DNA of 64,000 bases, from assembly GCF_021864535.1 (NCBI RefSeq), contig NZ_JAKJIC010000017.1:26074-90073 (forward strand), in the 5' to 3' direction. Of this stretch, positions 44,399 through 53,392 are shown piece after piece. A model generated the notes under the pieces. The model made no database searches and was not told where the DNA came from. It saw only the letters and a list, made by a program, of their open reading frames with translations. Origin of the DNA: Oryzibacter oryziterrae. Its GTDB lineage: Bacteria; Pseudomonadota; Alphaproteobacteria; Rhizobiales; Pleomorphomonadaceae. How positions within the stretch are numbered: position 1 is the stretch's first letter; each line of letters begins with the position of its first letter. A program made the position numbers and the translations under genes.

Positions 44399-45496
44399 AT
44401 GTCGGCCGAGATTGAAATCCGCAATGTCAGCAAGAGCTTCGGCTCAGCCAAGGTGCTGGAAAACCTGTCACTGAGCATCCCCGGCCACGAGTTCGTGGTC
44501 TTCCTCGGCCCCTCGGGCTGCGGCAAATCCACCCTGTTGCGCATGATCGCCGGGCTCGAAAGCGTCGAGGACGGCGAGATCCTGATCAACGGGGAGCGCA
44601 TCGATCATCTGCCGCCCGGCCAGCGTGGCGTGGCCATGGTGTTCCAGTCCTATGCGCTCTATCCGCACATGACCGTGCGGCAGAACATGACCTTCGGCCT
44701 CGAGAACATCAACGTTGCCAAGGACGTCATCGACGCCCGCGTCGCCGATGCCGCGCGCATGCTGGAGATCGGCCACCTTCTCGACCGCAAGCCGGGCCAG
44801 CTCTCCGGCGGCCAGCGCCAGCGCGTCGCCATCGGCCGCGCCGTGGTGAAGGAGCCCAACGCCTTCCTGTTCGACGAGCCGCTCAGCAATCTCGACGCCG
44901 CGCTCAGAACCCGCACCCGCATCGAGCTCGCCCAGCTGCACCAGCGGCTGAGGTCGACCATGATCTTCGTCACCCACGACCAGATCGAGGCCATGACGCT
45001 GGCCGACCGCATCGTGGTGATGAACAACAAGAAGATTGAACAGATCGGCGCGCCCATGGAGATCTACGACCGGCCGGCGACCCGTTTCGTCGCCGGCTTC
45101 GTCGGCACGCCGCAGATGAACTTCCTCGACGTGACGGCTGCCCGTCCCGGCGCCCTCGGCCTCTCGGTCGCCTGCGGGCCGAAGCTCTCCATCGACACCG
45201 CCGTCGCCCCGGACGTGGCCGGCGAGGTGGCGTCGCTCGGAATCCGCGCCGAAGCCGTCAGCCTTGCCGCCCCCGGCGAGGGCCAGGCCGATGGCGTGAT
45301 CGACGTGCTCGAACGGCTCGGCGACCGCTCGCTGGCCCATGTGCGCCTCGACGACGGCCAGATGGTGGTGGCCAACGAGTCCGGCCAGACCCGGCTCGGG
45401 GTCGGCGCCCGCGTCGCCCTGCGGTTCGACGGCACCAAGGCACACCTGTTTGACGGCGCCGGCAAGGCCTATCATGGCCGGGAGGCGGCGCCATGA
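44399..45496 (+). CDS. Sugar ABC transporter ATPase (MalK/UgpC/MsmX type)
   Basis: 365 aa ATPase with Walker [29 protein letters not shown], signature [29 protein letters not shown] and FVTHDQIEAMTL. A C-terminal TOBE/OB regulatory domain runs from about residue 235. It is a member of the promiscuous multiple-sugar ATPase group that can serve several importers. It could therefore also energise the permease pair at 2341-4052, which lacks an ATPase. It overlaps the next permease start by 4 bp. Confidence 0.92.
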   Translation: MSAEIEIRNVSKSFGSAKVLENLSLSIPGHEFVVFLGPSGCGKSTLLRMIAGLESVEDGEILINGERIDHLPPGQRGVAMVFQSYALYPHMTVRQNMTFGLENINVAKDVIDARVADAARMLEIGHLLDRKPGQLSGGQRQRVAIGRAVVKEPNAFLFDEPLSNLDAALRTRTRIELAQLHQRLRSTMIFVTHDQIEAMTLADRIVVMNNKKIEQIGAPMEIYDRPATRFVAGFVGTPQMNFLDVTAARPGALGLSVACGPKLSIDTAVAPDVAGEVASLGIRAEAVSLAAPGEGQADGVIDVLERLGDRSLAHVRLDDGQMVVANESGQTRLGVGARVALRFDGTKAHLFDGAGKAYHGREAAP

Positions 45497-46395
45497 CCGC
45501 CGTGCAAGCCCCGCGCAAGCCCTCGCACGGCCCGCATTCGCCCGACTGGAAGAATGCGCTCTTCGTGGCGCCCTACCTGTTCTTCTTCGTGACGCTGCTC
45601 GTCTTCCCGCTGTTCTGGGGCATTTGGCTGAGCTTTCACAAGGCCGACACCTTCTCGTCCGGCCCCTTTGTCGGCTTCGGCAACTATGTCCGTCTTTTCA
45701 ATGACAAGGTGTTCCTGCAGTCGGTCGGCAACACCTTCTATTTCGTGCTTCTGACGGTGCCGACGCTGGCGCTGATCGGCCTGTTCCTGGCGCTGGCGCT
45801 CAATGCCCGGACCCGCACGGCGACGGTGCTGCGCAGCCTGTTCTTCTTCTCGTCCGTGCTGTCGGTCACCATCGTCACGCTGATCTGGCGCATCGTCTTC
45901 ATCCCGCAATTCGGCCTGCTCGCGACGGTCTACGGCTGGTTCGGCGCCACCGCGCCCGCCTTCGTCTCCGACCCGAATCTGGCCATGATCGCGGTGGCCA
46001 TGGCCACCATCTGGTGGTGCCTCGGCCTGCCGATGATGCTGTTCCTGTCGGCCCTGCAGCAGATCCCCGGCGACATCTACGAAGCCGCCGCCCTCGACAA
46101 CGCCAGCCGCTGGCGCACGCTGACGGCCATCACGCTGCCCTCCATCAAGCGCACCTTCGCGCTGGTGATCATCATCCAGATCGTGCTGCAGTTCCAGCTG
46201 TTCGGCCAGGCCTGGCTGATGACGCGCGGCGGGCCCAACAACGTGACCAAGCCGATCGTCCTCTACATCTACGACACCGCCTTCCGCCGCTGGGATCTCG
46301 GCCTTGGAGCCGCCGCCTCGGAAGTGCTCTTCGTGCTGATCCTGCTGGCCGCCATGGCGCAATACCTGATCTCCCGGCGCAAGGAGGACCTGTGA
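45493..46395 (+). CDS. Sugar ABC transporter permease (MalF/UgpA type)
   Basis: 300 aa membrane subunit. It starts at an ATGA overlapping the ATPase stop. The first helix is FVAPYLFFFVTLLVFPLFWG, and the EAA loop EAAALDNASRWRTLTAI lies near residue 197. Its stop overlaps the next permease start by 1 bp (TGATG). It is part of the arabino-oligosaccharide importer inferred from GH51. Confidence 0.92.
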   Translation: MTAVQAPRKPSHGPHSPDWKNALFVAPYLFFFVTLLVFPLFWGIWLSFHKADTFSSGPFVGFGNYVRLFNDKVFLQSVGNTFYFVLLTVPTLALIGLFLALALNARTRTATVLRSLFFFSSVLSVTIVTLIWRIVFIPQFGLLATVYGWFGATAPAFVSDPNLAMIAVAMATIWWCLGLPMMLFLSALQQIPGDIYEAAALDNASRWRTLTAITLPSIKRTFALVIIIQIVLQFQLFGQAWLMTRGGPNNVTKPIVLYIYDTAFRRWDLGLGAAASEVLFVLILLAAMAQYLISRRKEDL

Positions 46396-47237
46396 TGTCG
46401 AGCGGTCTGTCCAACTCCCGCAGCTTCGGCGACCGGGTGATCCTGGCCCTGGTGATCGCGTTGTCGATTGTCATGCTGGCGCCGGCGCTCTGGGTGATCG
46501 CCCTGTCCTTCAAGGACAATGCCGAGCTGATGGCCAACCCCAATTCGGTGTTCCATCCGCCCTATATCATCCAGAACTATATCAACATCGTCGGCACCTC
46601 CGCGGTGTTCCGCTGGATCCTCAACTCGCTGATCGTGTCGATCGGGCTGACGGTGGGCACGCTGGTGCTGTCCTCGCTCGCCGGCTACGGCTTTGCCCGG
46701 CTGAACTTTCCCGGGCGGGACATCCTGTTCGTCGTCGTGCTGTTCGGCCTTGCGGTGCCCGAGCAGGCGGTGCTGGTGGCGCGCCACCAGATCTTCTCGA
46801 TCCTGAAGTTCCACAACACCTATCAGGGCATCATCCTGCCGGGCCTGTCGAGCGCCTTCGGCGTGTTCCTGATGACGCAATATTTCCGCGCCATCCCCAA
46901 GGAACTCGACGAGGCGGCCATGCTCGACAACGCCAGCCGCTTCCGCGTCTTCTGGAAAGTGCTGCTGCCGCTGACGCTGCCGGCGCAGGCCACCTTGGGC
47001 ATCTTCACCTTCCTGGGCGCCTGGAACGACTATTTCTGGCCGCTGATCTCGGCCACCAAGAAGGAAATGTTCACGCTCACCGTCGGCATGGCGTCGACGC
47101 AGACCAACTTCGCCCAGTCCGAGGGCATCGGATATCTGATGGCGCAGGCCGTCTTCGCCGGCGCGCCCATCTTCATCGTCTACCTGTTCTTTCAGAAGTA
47201 CATCGTCACCGCGGTTTCAGGCGCAGCCGTGCGCTGA
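46395..47237 (+). CDS. Sugar ABC transporter permease (MalG/UgpE type)
   Basis: 280 aa membrane subunit, ATG at 46395 preceded by AAGGAGG within the end of the previous gene. Helix 1 is VILALVIALSIVMLAPALWV. The EAA loop is EAAMLDNASRFRVFWKVLLP, closely parallel to its partner's DNASR. A longer frame upstream is an overlap artefact. It is followed after 160 bp by the binding-protein gene. Confidence 0.92.
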   Translation: MSSGLSNSRSFGDRVILALVIALSIVMLAPALWVIALSFKDNAELMANPNSVFHPPYIIQNYINIVGTSAVFRWILNSLIVSIGLTVGTLVLSSLAGYGFARLNFPGRDILFVVVLFGLAVPEQAVLVARHQIFSILKFHNTYQGIILPGLSSAFGVFLMTQYFRAIPKELDEAAMLDNASRFRVFWKVLLPLTLPAQATLGIFTFLGAWNDYFWPLISATKKEMFTLTVGMASTQTNFAQSEGIGYLMAQAVFAGAPIFIVYLFFQKYIVTAVSGAAVR

Positions 47238-47397
47238 CGCGGTGGACGCCGGCGGAGGCCCTCGGCGGCCTCCGGCATCAGAACTTCGGTCCGGGCGGGG
47301 AGGCTCGGGCGGATGGATACGGGCGCAAGGCAAGTTCAACGCGTCCGCAGTGGGCCTGCCCGGCATCCGGGCTGCAATCAATAACGGAGGAAACGAT

Positions 47398-48720
47398 ATG
47401 AAGACGATTGTGAAGTCCGCCCTCTTGGCGGTCTCGGCGCTGGCGATCAGTGCCGTGACGGCCGTTGCCGATCCCGTGGAGATCAAGCTGCAGCGCTTCT
47501 TCGGTGCCTGCGACGCCGATTTCGGCACCAACACCGACGTGGCCAAGGCGACTGGCGAATGCGGCATCATCACGTCGCTGATCAACAAGTTCAACGCCGA
47601 CAATCCGGACATCCACATTTCCGTCACCAACGTGGAATGGCCCGGCTATGACCAGCTGAACGCCCAGTTTGCCGCCGGCGACGCGCCCGACATCGTCACC
47701 ATCCATGAATCGGTGCTGTCGGACTACCAGTCCAAGAACCTGCTGCTGCCGCTCGACGATCTGCTGAAGAGCGAAGGCATCACGCCCGATCAGTTCACCT
47801 CTGCCGCCCAGCAGGGTGTGACCAAGGACGGCAAGTTCTACGGCATGCCCATCGACACCTGGACCATGCTCTATCATGTGAACATGGACCTGTTCAAACA
47901 GGCCGGCCTCGTCAATCCCGACGGTACGCCGATCTTCCCGAAATCCGTCGATGAGGCGATCGCCCAGGCCGAACAGTTCAAGGCCAAGACCGGCAAGCCC
48001 TATTTCGTGCAGAACATGGCCAATGAAACCGCCCTGTTCATGCGCAACTTCTACACCTACCTGTTCCAGCAGGATTCCGACTTCTTCGCCGATCCCAAGC
48101 ACATCAAGGTGCAGACGCCGGAAGCCAAGAAGGTGCTGGAATTCTACAAGAAGATCTATGACGAAGACCTGACCACCAAGGACATGGACTACGGCACCGC
48201 CATCAACGCCTTCCTGGCGGGTGAGGGCGGCGTGCAGCTCAACGGCACCTGGGTCGTCGGCGACTACAACGCCCAGTCCGAGACCGCCGGTACGGCGCTC
48301 AACAAGGGCGGCTATGCCGTCTATCCCTATCCGCAGCTGTTCGGCGGCACCCATGCCCAATATGCCGACGGTCACAGCTGGGCCGTGTCCGCCAAGGACC
48401 GCAAGCCCGAAGAGCTCGCCGCCATCGGCAAGTTCCTGAAGTTCTACTTCGACAACGACTATGAATGGTCGCGTACCGGCCATCTGCCGTCGGTCCAGGC
48501 CGTGCTCGACAGCGACCAGTTCAAGGCGCTGCCGCACCGCAGCACCATCCTCGAGGTGGCCAAGCTCGGCAAGCCGCTGCCGCAGCAGATCCAGCGCCAG
48601 TTCGCGCTCCAGGACATCATCGGCGAGGAAGCCGGTGCGGCCATCACCGGCCAGAAGGACATCGACGCCGCGCTCGCCGACATGGAGACTCGCGTCAACG
48701 ACCTGCTGTCCAACCTCTGA
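47398..48720 (+). CDS. Sugar ABC transporter substrate-binding protein
   Basis: 440 aa family-1 binding protein. ACGGAGGAAACGAT precedes the ATG, and a signal peptide MKTIVKSALLAVSALAISAV...AVA ends near residue 24. The mature region holds GDAPDIVTIHESVLSDYQ, YGMPIDTWTMLYHVNMDLFK and LAGEGGVQLNGTWVVGDYN, all typical. The gene is last in its operon, an unusual place for a binding protein, which is normally first. The likely ligand is an arabinose-containing oligosaccharide, by context. Confidence 0.9.
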   Translation: MKTIVKSALLAVSALAISAVTAVADPVEIKLQRFFGACDADFGTNTDVAKATGECGIITSLINKFNADNPDIHISVTNVEWPGYDQLNAQFAAGDAPDIVTIHESVLSDYQSKNLLLPLDDLLKSEGITPDQFTSAAQQGVTKDGKFYGMPIDTWTMLYHVNMDLFKQAGLVNPDGTPIFPKSVDEAIAQAEQFKAKTGKPYFVQNMANETALFMRNFYTYLFQQDSDFFADPKHIKVQTPEAKKVLEFYKKIYDEDLTTKDMDYGTAINAFLAGEGGVQLNGTWVVGDYNAQSETAGTALNKGGYAVYPYPQLFGGTHAQYADGHSWAVSAKDRKPEELAAIGKFLKFYFDNDYEWSRTGHLPSVQAVLDSDQFKALPHRSTILEVAKLGKPLPQQIQRQFALQDIIGEEAGAAITGQKDIDAALADMETRVNDLLSNL

Positions 48721-48729
48721 GGCAAGGCA

Positions 48730-48755
48730 CCGGAGCCCTGTGTGCAGGGCTCCGG
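48730..48755. terminator. Putative terminator of the arabino-oligosaccharide operon
   Basis: CCGGAGCCCTG (48730-48740) pairs perfectly with CAGGGCTCCGG (48745-48755) around TGTG, starting 10 bp after the binding-protein stop. It is the strongest stem in the convergent spacer. There is no U-tract, which is common in high-GC alphaproteobacteria. Confidence 0.6.
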
Positions 48756-48850
48756 CACCACACAACACGCGAAATGTTCAGCCGGACCGCTCGGCGACGG
48801 GCGGCGGGATCCCTCGGCCACAAGGGCTCCGTCCCGGTGTTGAACGACCA

Positions 48851-48953
48851 CTGGATAAAACAGGACATTTGCGCCGCAGATGTCATGGCCATTTTATCCA
48901 GCGGGCCAACGGCGGGCGCGCTGCCAAGCTCTCCTCCAACTGGCGCGCCCGCC
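48851..48953. repeat. Nested inverted repeats in convergent spacer
   Basis: CTGGATAAAA (48851-48860) pairs with TTTTATCCAG (48892-48901), with an inner GACAT/ATGTC stem. GGCGGGCGCGC (48911-48921) pairs with GCGCGCCCGCC (48943-48953). Together they fold about 100 bp of the 298 bp gap between the binding-protein gene (+) and the ROK gene (-). Their role is unknown; bidirectional termination is the simplest guess. Confidence 0.6.
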
Positions 48954-49018
48954 AATGGTCCCAATTGCGAGACCGCTGGCGAGACCGATAGGACGCCGAT
49001 GAGGGGAAGTCGGGCTCT

Positions 49019-50236
49019 CTAGCCCTGGGAGACTGCCAGCAGCCTGCCCACGGACGGCGCTGCCTGGTCGAGGGGAATCCCGAAGAGTTCGTCCAGCATG
49101 TGGGCGACCGCCACGCTGATGCCGCCGATGAGGCCGGCACGGTTGCCGAAGCGGCTGATGGCGATGGGCGGCGGCGTGGGCGTGCAGCGCGGCAGAAAGC
49201 GCCGGATGGCGGCCACCAGTTCGTCACGCGCCCCGATGCTGCCGCCGAGGATCACCACTTCGGGATCGAGCACGGCACCGACCGAGGCGATCGTTACCGC
49301 CACCAGCCTTGCGGTTTCCTCGATGGCCGCGGCGGCAAGACCATCGCCCTCCGCCAGCGCCGCAAACACGTCCTTGACCGTCCGGTCCGACGGCCCGCCA
49401 TAGCCGGCAAAGCGGCGGGTGATGGCCGCAGCCCCCACCGCAGCCTCCAGAGTGCCGACCGTGAAGTTGCGCGGATCGAAGGGATCGGCGCCGAGCGGCA
49501 GGTAGGAAATCTCGCCGGCTGCCCCGCGGGCCCCGCGCACCAGCCGCCGGTTGGCGATGATGCCCATGCCGATGCCGGTGCCGAGCGCCACGAAGGCGAA
49601 GTCGTTGAGCTCGGCGCCCTGGCCACGCCATTGCTCGCCGAGCGCGGCGAGATTGACGTCGTTCTCCACGATCACCGGGCAGCCGAGCCGGTCGCCCATC
49701 AGCTGCCGCAGGTCGATGTTCTCGAGGCCCGGCACATTCGGCGCGATGCGCACGTGACCGGTCTCCGGATCGAACACGCCGGGCGTGCCGAGCACGGCGA
49801 CGCGCAGGTCGGCCAGGGCGACACCGGCCTCGGCGGCAAGCTGTTCGACCACACGGCCGAGGTGATCCACCAGATGGGTACCGCCGCGCGGATCGGTCGG
49901 CAGCATGACCTCGGCCTTGATGTTGCCGAGCAGATCGCCGATGGCCGCCGCCACCTTGGTGCCGCCCACGTCGATGGCAAGGCCATGGGCCGCGTCGGCG
50001 TTGATCTCATAGGTGATGGCCTGCCGGCCAAGCCGGCCGTCGGTGCGGCCGCTGGGTTTCAGCCAGCCGTCATCCTCCAGGCTGCGGACGATTTCCGACA
50101 CCGTCTGCTTGGAAAGGCCGGTCAGCCGGGCCACGTCCGTACGGGAAATGGCCCCTTCCGCCAGCACGGTGCGCATCACCGCCTGAGTGGTCACCTTGCG
50201 GGCGATCGAGGTTGTCTGGCTTTCCAGGGTGCTCAT
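49019..50236 (-). CDS. ROK-family transcriptional regulator (NagC/XylR type)
   Basis: 405 aa regulator: an N-terminal winged helix (residues ~15-75, ISRTDVARLTGLSKQTVSEI) joined to a ROK sugar-binding domain (GLAIDVGGTKVAAAIGDLLG; VENDVNLAALGEQW; VALGTGIGMGIIANRRLV). The usual zinc-binding C-x-C-G-x-x-G-C block after GEI is missing; here the segment reads GEISYLPLGADPFDPRN. This marks the divergent regulator branch rather than a sugar kinase. It is divergent from the six-hairpin glycosidase and probably responds to its sugar product. Confidence 0.9.
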   Translation of the reverse strand: MSTLESQTTSIARKVTTQAVMRTVLAEGAISRTDVARLTGLSKQTVSEIVRSLEDDGWLKPSGRTDGRLGRQAITYEINADAAHGLAIDVGGTKVAAAIGDLLGNIKAEVMLPTDPRGGTHLVDHLGRVVEQLAAEAGVALADLRVAVLGTPGVFDPETGHVRIAPNVPGLENIDLRQLMGDRLGCPVIVENDVNLAALGEQWRGQGAELNDFAFVALGTGIGMGIIANRRLVRGARGAAGEISYLPLGADPFDPRNFTVGTLEAAVGAAAITRRFAGYGGPSDRTVKDVFAALAEGDGLAAAAIEETARLVAVTIASVGAVLDPEVVILGGSIGARDELVAAIRRFLPRCTPTPPPIAISRFGNRAGLIGGISVAVAHMLDELFGIPLDQAAPSVGRLLAVSQG

Positions 50237-50624
50237 ACCGACACGGGGCTCCGCCGTTTGTTAGTCAGGAACCTATATCTATCTGATCCGATAATGTCGA
50301 AGAAGAAGCATTTTTGCAACGAAAATTGCGTGTGTTTCCCCGTATTTTCAATTTACCCGGCAAATTCGTCAGCGTCGTTGACAAATACATATTCGCTTTG
50401 TAATTTGCATTGGCATTGAGCACGCCGCGATCGAAGGCGGTCACCTGAGGTGACGCCTTGTCAGCCAGGCTATCTGGCCATGATCGCGGCGGCAGACAAA
50501 AACGTGGGCGCGGCAACCATACCAGTGAAGACAGCCCGTCTCCGACCTCACGGTCCGGGGCTGCTGGCCATTGCCGAACGGCGGATCGGTGCCGTGCGCC
50601 CAGAGGCGGACAGGTGACCCTGAC
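50237..50624. promoter_or_regulatory. Divergent control region of ROK regulator and glycosidase
   Basis: 388 bp without a gene. The left 180 bp are strongly AT-rich. TTGACA (50378-50383), a 17 bp spacer and TAATTT (50401-50406) make a good rightward promoter. A near-perfect palindrome, AAGGCGGTCACCTGAGGTGACGCCTT reduced by one unpaired base, lies at 50434-50459 just downstream and could act as an operator or a leader stem. Confidence 0.6.
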
Positions 50625-52370
50625 ATGATGACCCCGACGCCGGAAGGCGCAATCCTCTCCCAAACGCCGGTGCTGCTGCCGATCATGGCGCCGCGCCTGC
50701 AGGCGGATTGTTCGCCGGACGGCTGGGCCGATCTGGCCCTGTGGGGCACCGGCAGCCTCGGGCGCGTGCGCTTCTCCCCGCTTGCCGCGCCCTATCTCTA
50801 CGGCCCGAACCGGGTGCTCGCCGCCAATGGCGGCGTCCACGTCGCCCAGACGGCGCCGGTGATGCTGATCCGCGGCGCCCGCCTTCAGTCCTGCCACCCC
50901 GCCCGCCGCTGTGCCTGGTGGCATGACGCCACCACCGACGCCGCCGGCAATCGCGTGGTCCGCACCGGCGCGCGCCGCGTCGTCGAAACCGGCTGGGGCG
51001 TGGTGATCGTGCTCTCCGAGGGCGAGGATCTGCGCATTGCCGTCGGCACCACGGTCGAAGAAGCCGAGCGCGGCCTCCTGCTCGACGCCGCCGCCATCAT
51101 CGCCGAGGCCGAGGCCTATGCGGCCCGCTGCGATCTCGCGCCGGCCGCCGATCCGCTCCTGCGCTCCATGGTGATCCAGGGCATCCACGCCGCCCTCTCG
51201 TCCATCCGCCAGGATGAAAAGGGCGCCTTCGCCGGCCTTGCCGCCGGTCAGGCCTATAGCGCGCCGGCCCGCACCTATTTCCGCGACGGCTACTGGACGC
51301 TGCAGCCCTTGCTGACGCTGGCGCCCGAAACGGTGCGCGACGAGATCCGCCTGCTCGCCACCGGCCTGCAGCCCGACGGCGAAGCGCCGAGCGGCGTGCT
51401 GCTCACCGGCGACGCCCAGTCGTCCGCCTGGCGCCGCTTCCTCGCCGACCCCAAGGGCCCTCCCGGCCGCTTCCCCGACCATCACCGCCATCCCAACGAC
51501 TGGTGGAGCGACCATTTCGACAGCCCGCTGTTCTTCGTGCTGGCGCTCGGTGATTACGCCCGCACCACCGGCGATCTCGCCGAGGTGGCCCGTCACTGGC
51601 CGATGGTCGCCACCATCCTCAAGCGCTATTTCGCCTTCGCCGGGCCGGACAGCGTGTTGCCGCTCAAGCCGCGCAACGACCGCGACTGGGCCGACAACGT
51701 GTTCCGCGCCGGGCTCGTCTCCTACAACATCGGCCTGTTCGTCGGCGCGCTGGATGTGGCCGTCGAGTTCGGCGGTCCGCATGACCAGGCTCTGGTGGAC
51801 AAGGCGCGCCAAATGGCCGCCGCCGCCCGCGCCGAGATCGACGGCAAGCTCTTCGTGCCCGCCCGCGACGGCTATGCCGATTACGCGACGCCGGAAGGCT
51901 TCGTCGAGGATCACCTGGTCATCGACAGCCTGACGCTCACCCGCTATGGCGCCATCACGCCGGAGCGCGCCAAGGCCTTGCTCGGCGCCATGCAGCAGCA
52001 GCTGGAATCGCGCCACAACAGCGAGCAGCCCTATGGCGACTGGGGCGTGCTCTGCGCCTATCCGCCCTACAAGCAGCCCAAGGACCTGCGCGGCAAGACC
52101 GCCTTCCCCTTCCGCTATCACAACGGCTCGGATTGGCCCTATTGGAGCGGCGTCTACGCCGAGCAGCGCCTGCAATACGGCCTCGGCGGCGCCCGCTATG
52201 CGCTGACGCGCTGGTGGCAGACCTGCCTCGAAAACGGCTGGGCCGGCGCGGTGGAATATTTCTCGCCGCCCTATGGTCGCGGCTCGCTGCTGCAGGGCTG
52301 GAGCGCCATGCCGGCCGCCGTCGTCGTCAAATACGGCCTCGACGCCGTCAACGCGGAGCCGGCGTCATGA
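50625..52370 (+). CDS. (Alpha/alpha)6-barrel glycoside hydrolase of uncertain family
   Basis: 581 aa cytoplasmic protein. A short beta region at residues ~20-150 precedes an (alpha/alpha)6 toroid. The glycogen-debranching/six-hairpin style is seen in PARTYFRDGYWTLQPLLTLA, HPNDWWSDHFDSPLFFVLAL, FRYHNGSDWPYWSGVYAEQR and SPPYGRGSLLQGWSAMPAAV. Candidate acids include D in YFRDGYW and E in VYAEQR; I cannot name the catalytic pair. It could be a GH63/GH37/GH78-like or a new six-hairpin enzyme. The ROK regulator, GH51 enzyme and sugar importers around it support oligosaccharide hydrolysis. The start is ATG 50625 or 50628. Confidence 0.75.
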   Translation: MMTPTPEGAILSQTPVLLPIMAPRLQADCSPDGWADLALWGTGSLGRVRFSPLAAPYLYGPNRVLAANGGVHVAQTAPVMLIRGARLQSCHPARRCAWWHDATTDAAGNRVVRTGARRVVETGWGVVIVLSEGEDLRIAVGTTVEEAERGLLLDAAAIIAEAEAYAARCDLAPAADPLLRSMVIQGIHAALSSIRQDEKGAFAGLAAGQAYSAPARTYFRDGYWTLQPLLTLAPETVRDEIRLLATGLQPDGEAPSGVLLTGDAQSSAWRRFLADPKGPPGRFPDHHRHPNDWWSDHFDSPLFFVLALGDYARTTGDLAEVARHWPMVATILKRYFAFAGPDSVLPLKPRNDRDWADNVFRAGLVSYNIGLFVGALDVAVEFGGPHDQALVDKARQMAAAARAEIDGKLFVPARDGYADYATPEGFVEDHLVIDSLTLTRYGAITPERAKALLGAMQQQLESRHNSEQPYGDWGVLCAYPPYKQPKDLRGKTAFPFRYHNGSDWPYWSGVYAEQRLQYGLGGARYALTRWWQTCLENGWAGAVEYFSPPYGRGSLLQGWSAMPAAVVVKYGLDAVNAEPAS

Positions 52371-52392
52371 GCGGACAACGACCCGTGACGTC

Positions 52393-52531
52393 GCGCGCGC
52401 CAACCCTCGCCCCTTGCGGGAGAGGGTGGATGCGCAGCATCCCGGTGAGGGGTGTCGGCTCGACGGGAAACGCTGCCAATACCACCCCTCATCGGCCCTG
52501 CCGGGCACCTTCTCCCTCAAGGGGAGAAGGA
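52393..52531. repeat. REP-like intergenic element (about 130 bp family), copy C
   Basis: A stem CCTCGCCCCTTGCGGGAGAGGG, then TGGATGCGCAGCATCCCGGTGAGGGG, a variable centre, CCCCTCATCGGCCCTGCCGGGCACC and a CTTCTCCCTCAAGGGGAGAAGG hairpin. Its right half is nearly identical to copy A at 17690-17817. It fills the gap between convergent glycosidase and GNAT genes. Confidence 0.75.
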
Positions 52532-52540
52532 AGCAACCCG

Positions 52541-53152
52541 TCAGTCCGTGAACTTCATGCCGAAGATCACGTGGCCGTCGCGGCTCAGGTCCGTGAAGCC
52601 CACGTGGCGGTAGAAGCCCATGGCCTTGGTGTTGCTGGGGTGCACGCCGAGATGCACGCCGCGGACGCCGGCCGCGCGCAGCGCGTCGAGCTCGGTCTCG
52701 ATCATGCGGCGGCCCCAGCCCGAGGCCTGGGCCTGCGGCAGCACGTTGATGTGCAGATGCGCCGGATAGTCCTTGACCAGCCAGTCGGCGGTCGGCTCGC
52801 TGTGGCGGATGCGGCCCATGGCCATGGCGTCCATGGGGCTGGTCGGCTCGCGCCCCTCGATGCGCGCCCGGGCCGCCGGCCACCAGTCGCGATCGAGCCG
52901 GGCGCCGAAGGCGAGGCTGTCGTCGGTGGCGAGCACGTAGCCGATGGGCGCATCGCCCGCCGTCAGCACGAAGGCGAAGTCGGGCGCGAACTTCAGATAG
53001 GCAACCGCCCAGGCGTCACCAGCCAGTCGCGGATCGCTCATAAGGTCGGTGGCGTCCTGCCCCGCATCGGCGGTGCGGCGGCAGATTTCATAGAGAGCAT
53101 CGGTATCGGCGTCGCGCGCGGGACGGATGGCGAGAGTGCGGCTGTCGGTCAT
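52541..53152 (-). CDS. GNAT-family acetyltransferase resembling the O-GlcNAcase C-terminal domain
   Basis: 203 aa GNAT protein. It opens TLAIRPARDADTDALYEICR, and the acetyl-CoA site region reads HINVLPQAQASGWGRRMIET (Q/R-x-x-G-x-G/A equivalent). It ends in HPSNTKAMGFYRHVGFTDL. The long insert containing DDSLAFGARLDRDWWPAARA and DYPAHLHINVLP is reminiscent of bacterial homologues of the O-GlcNAcase acetyltransferase-like domain, often encoded beside glycosidases. The acceptor is unknown. It is convergent with the six-hairpin glycosidase and divergent from the importer at 53393. Confidence 0.8.
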   Translation of the reverse strand: MTDSRTLAIRPARDADTDALYEICRRTADAGQDATDLMSDPRLAGDAWAVAYLKFAPDFAFVLTAGDAPIGYVLATDDSLAFGARLDRDWWPAARARIEGREPTSPMDAMAMGRIRHSEPTADWLVKDYPAHLHINVLPQAQASGWGRRMIETELDALRAAGVRGVHLGVHPSNTKAMGFYRHVGFTDLSRDGHVIFGMKFTD

Positions 53153-53392
53153 GTAGCAGGGTCCTTTTCAAGGGCAAGGCCTGAGCGCCGATTCCCAGGC
53201 TGAATAAATCAGCGCGATTCTAGCGTCTCGCGCGGCATGATGAAAGTAGGTAGAAGGAGAAAATATAAGGCAGGCAGCCGAAACAAGTCTCACGCTGAAC
53301 AATGTGTCGTTCTTTGTGAGATCTGGAAACAATTATGTTCGCTGTGATCTGTACAGGTCGACATTGACTACACAACACAAGGGGAGAATGTC

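Noticed and set aside
50434..50459. Riboswitch-like leader before the six-hairpin glycosidase
   Set aside because: Only one simple palindrome is present; no conserved aptamer-like structure can be recognised.
50265..52175. A 636-codon minus-strand frame opposite the six-hairpin glycosidase
   Set aside because: The plus-strand reading has a convincing toroid-type protein and ribosome site; this one is low-complexity antisense.
53153..53392. Promoter and GAAC..GTTC operator upstream of the 53393 binding-protein gene
   Set aside because: The region is AT-rich and surely contains a promoter, but -35/-10 spacing is poor and the palindrome is only 4 bp per arm, too weak to list.
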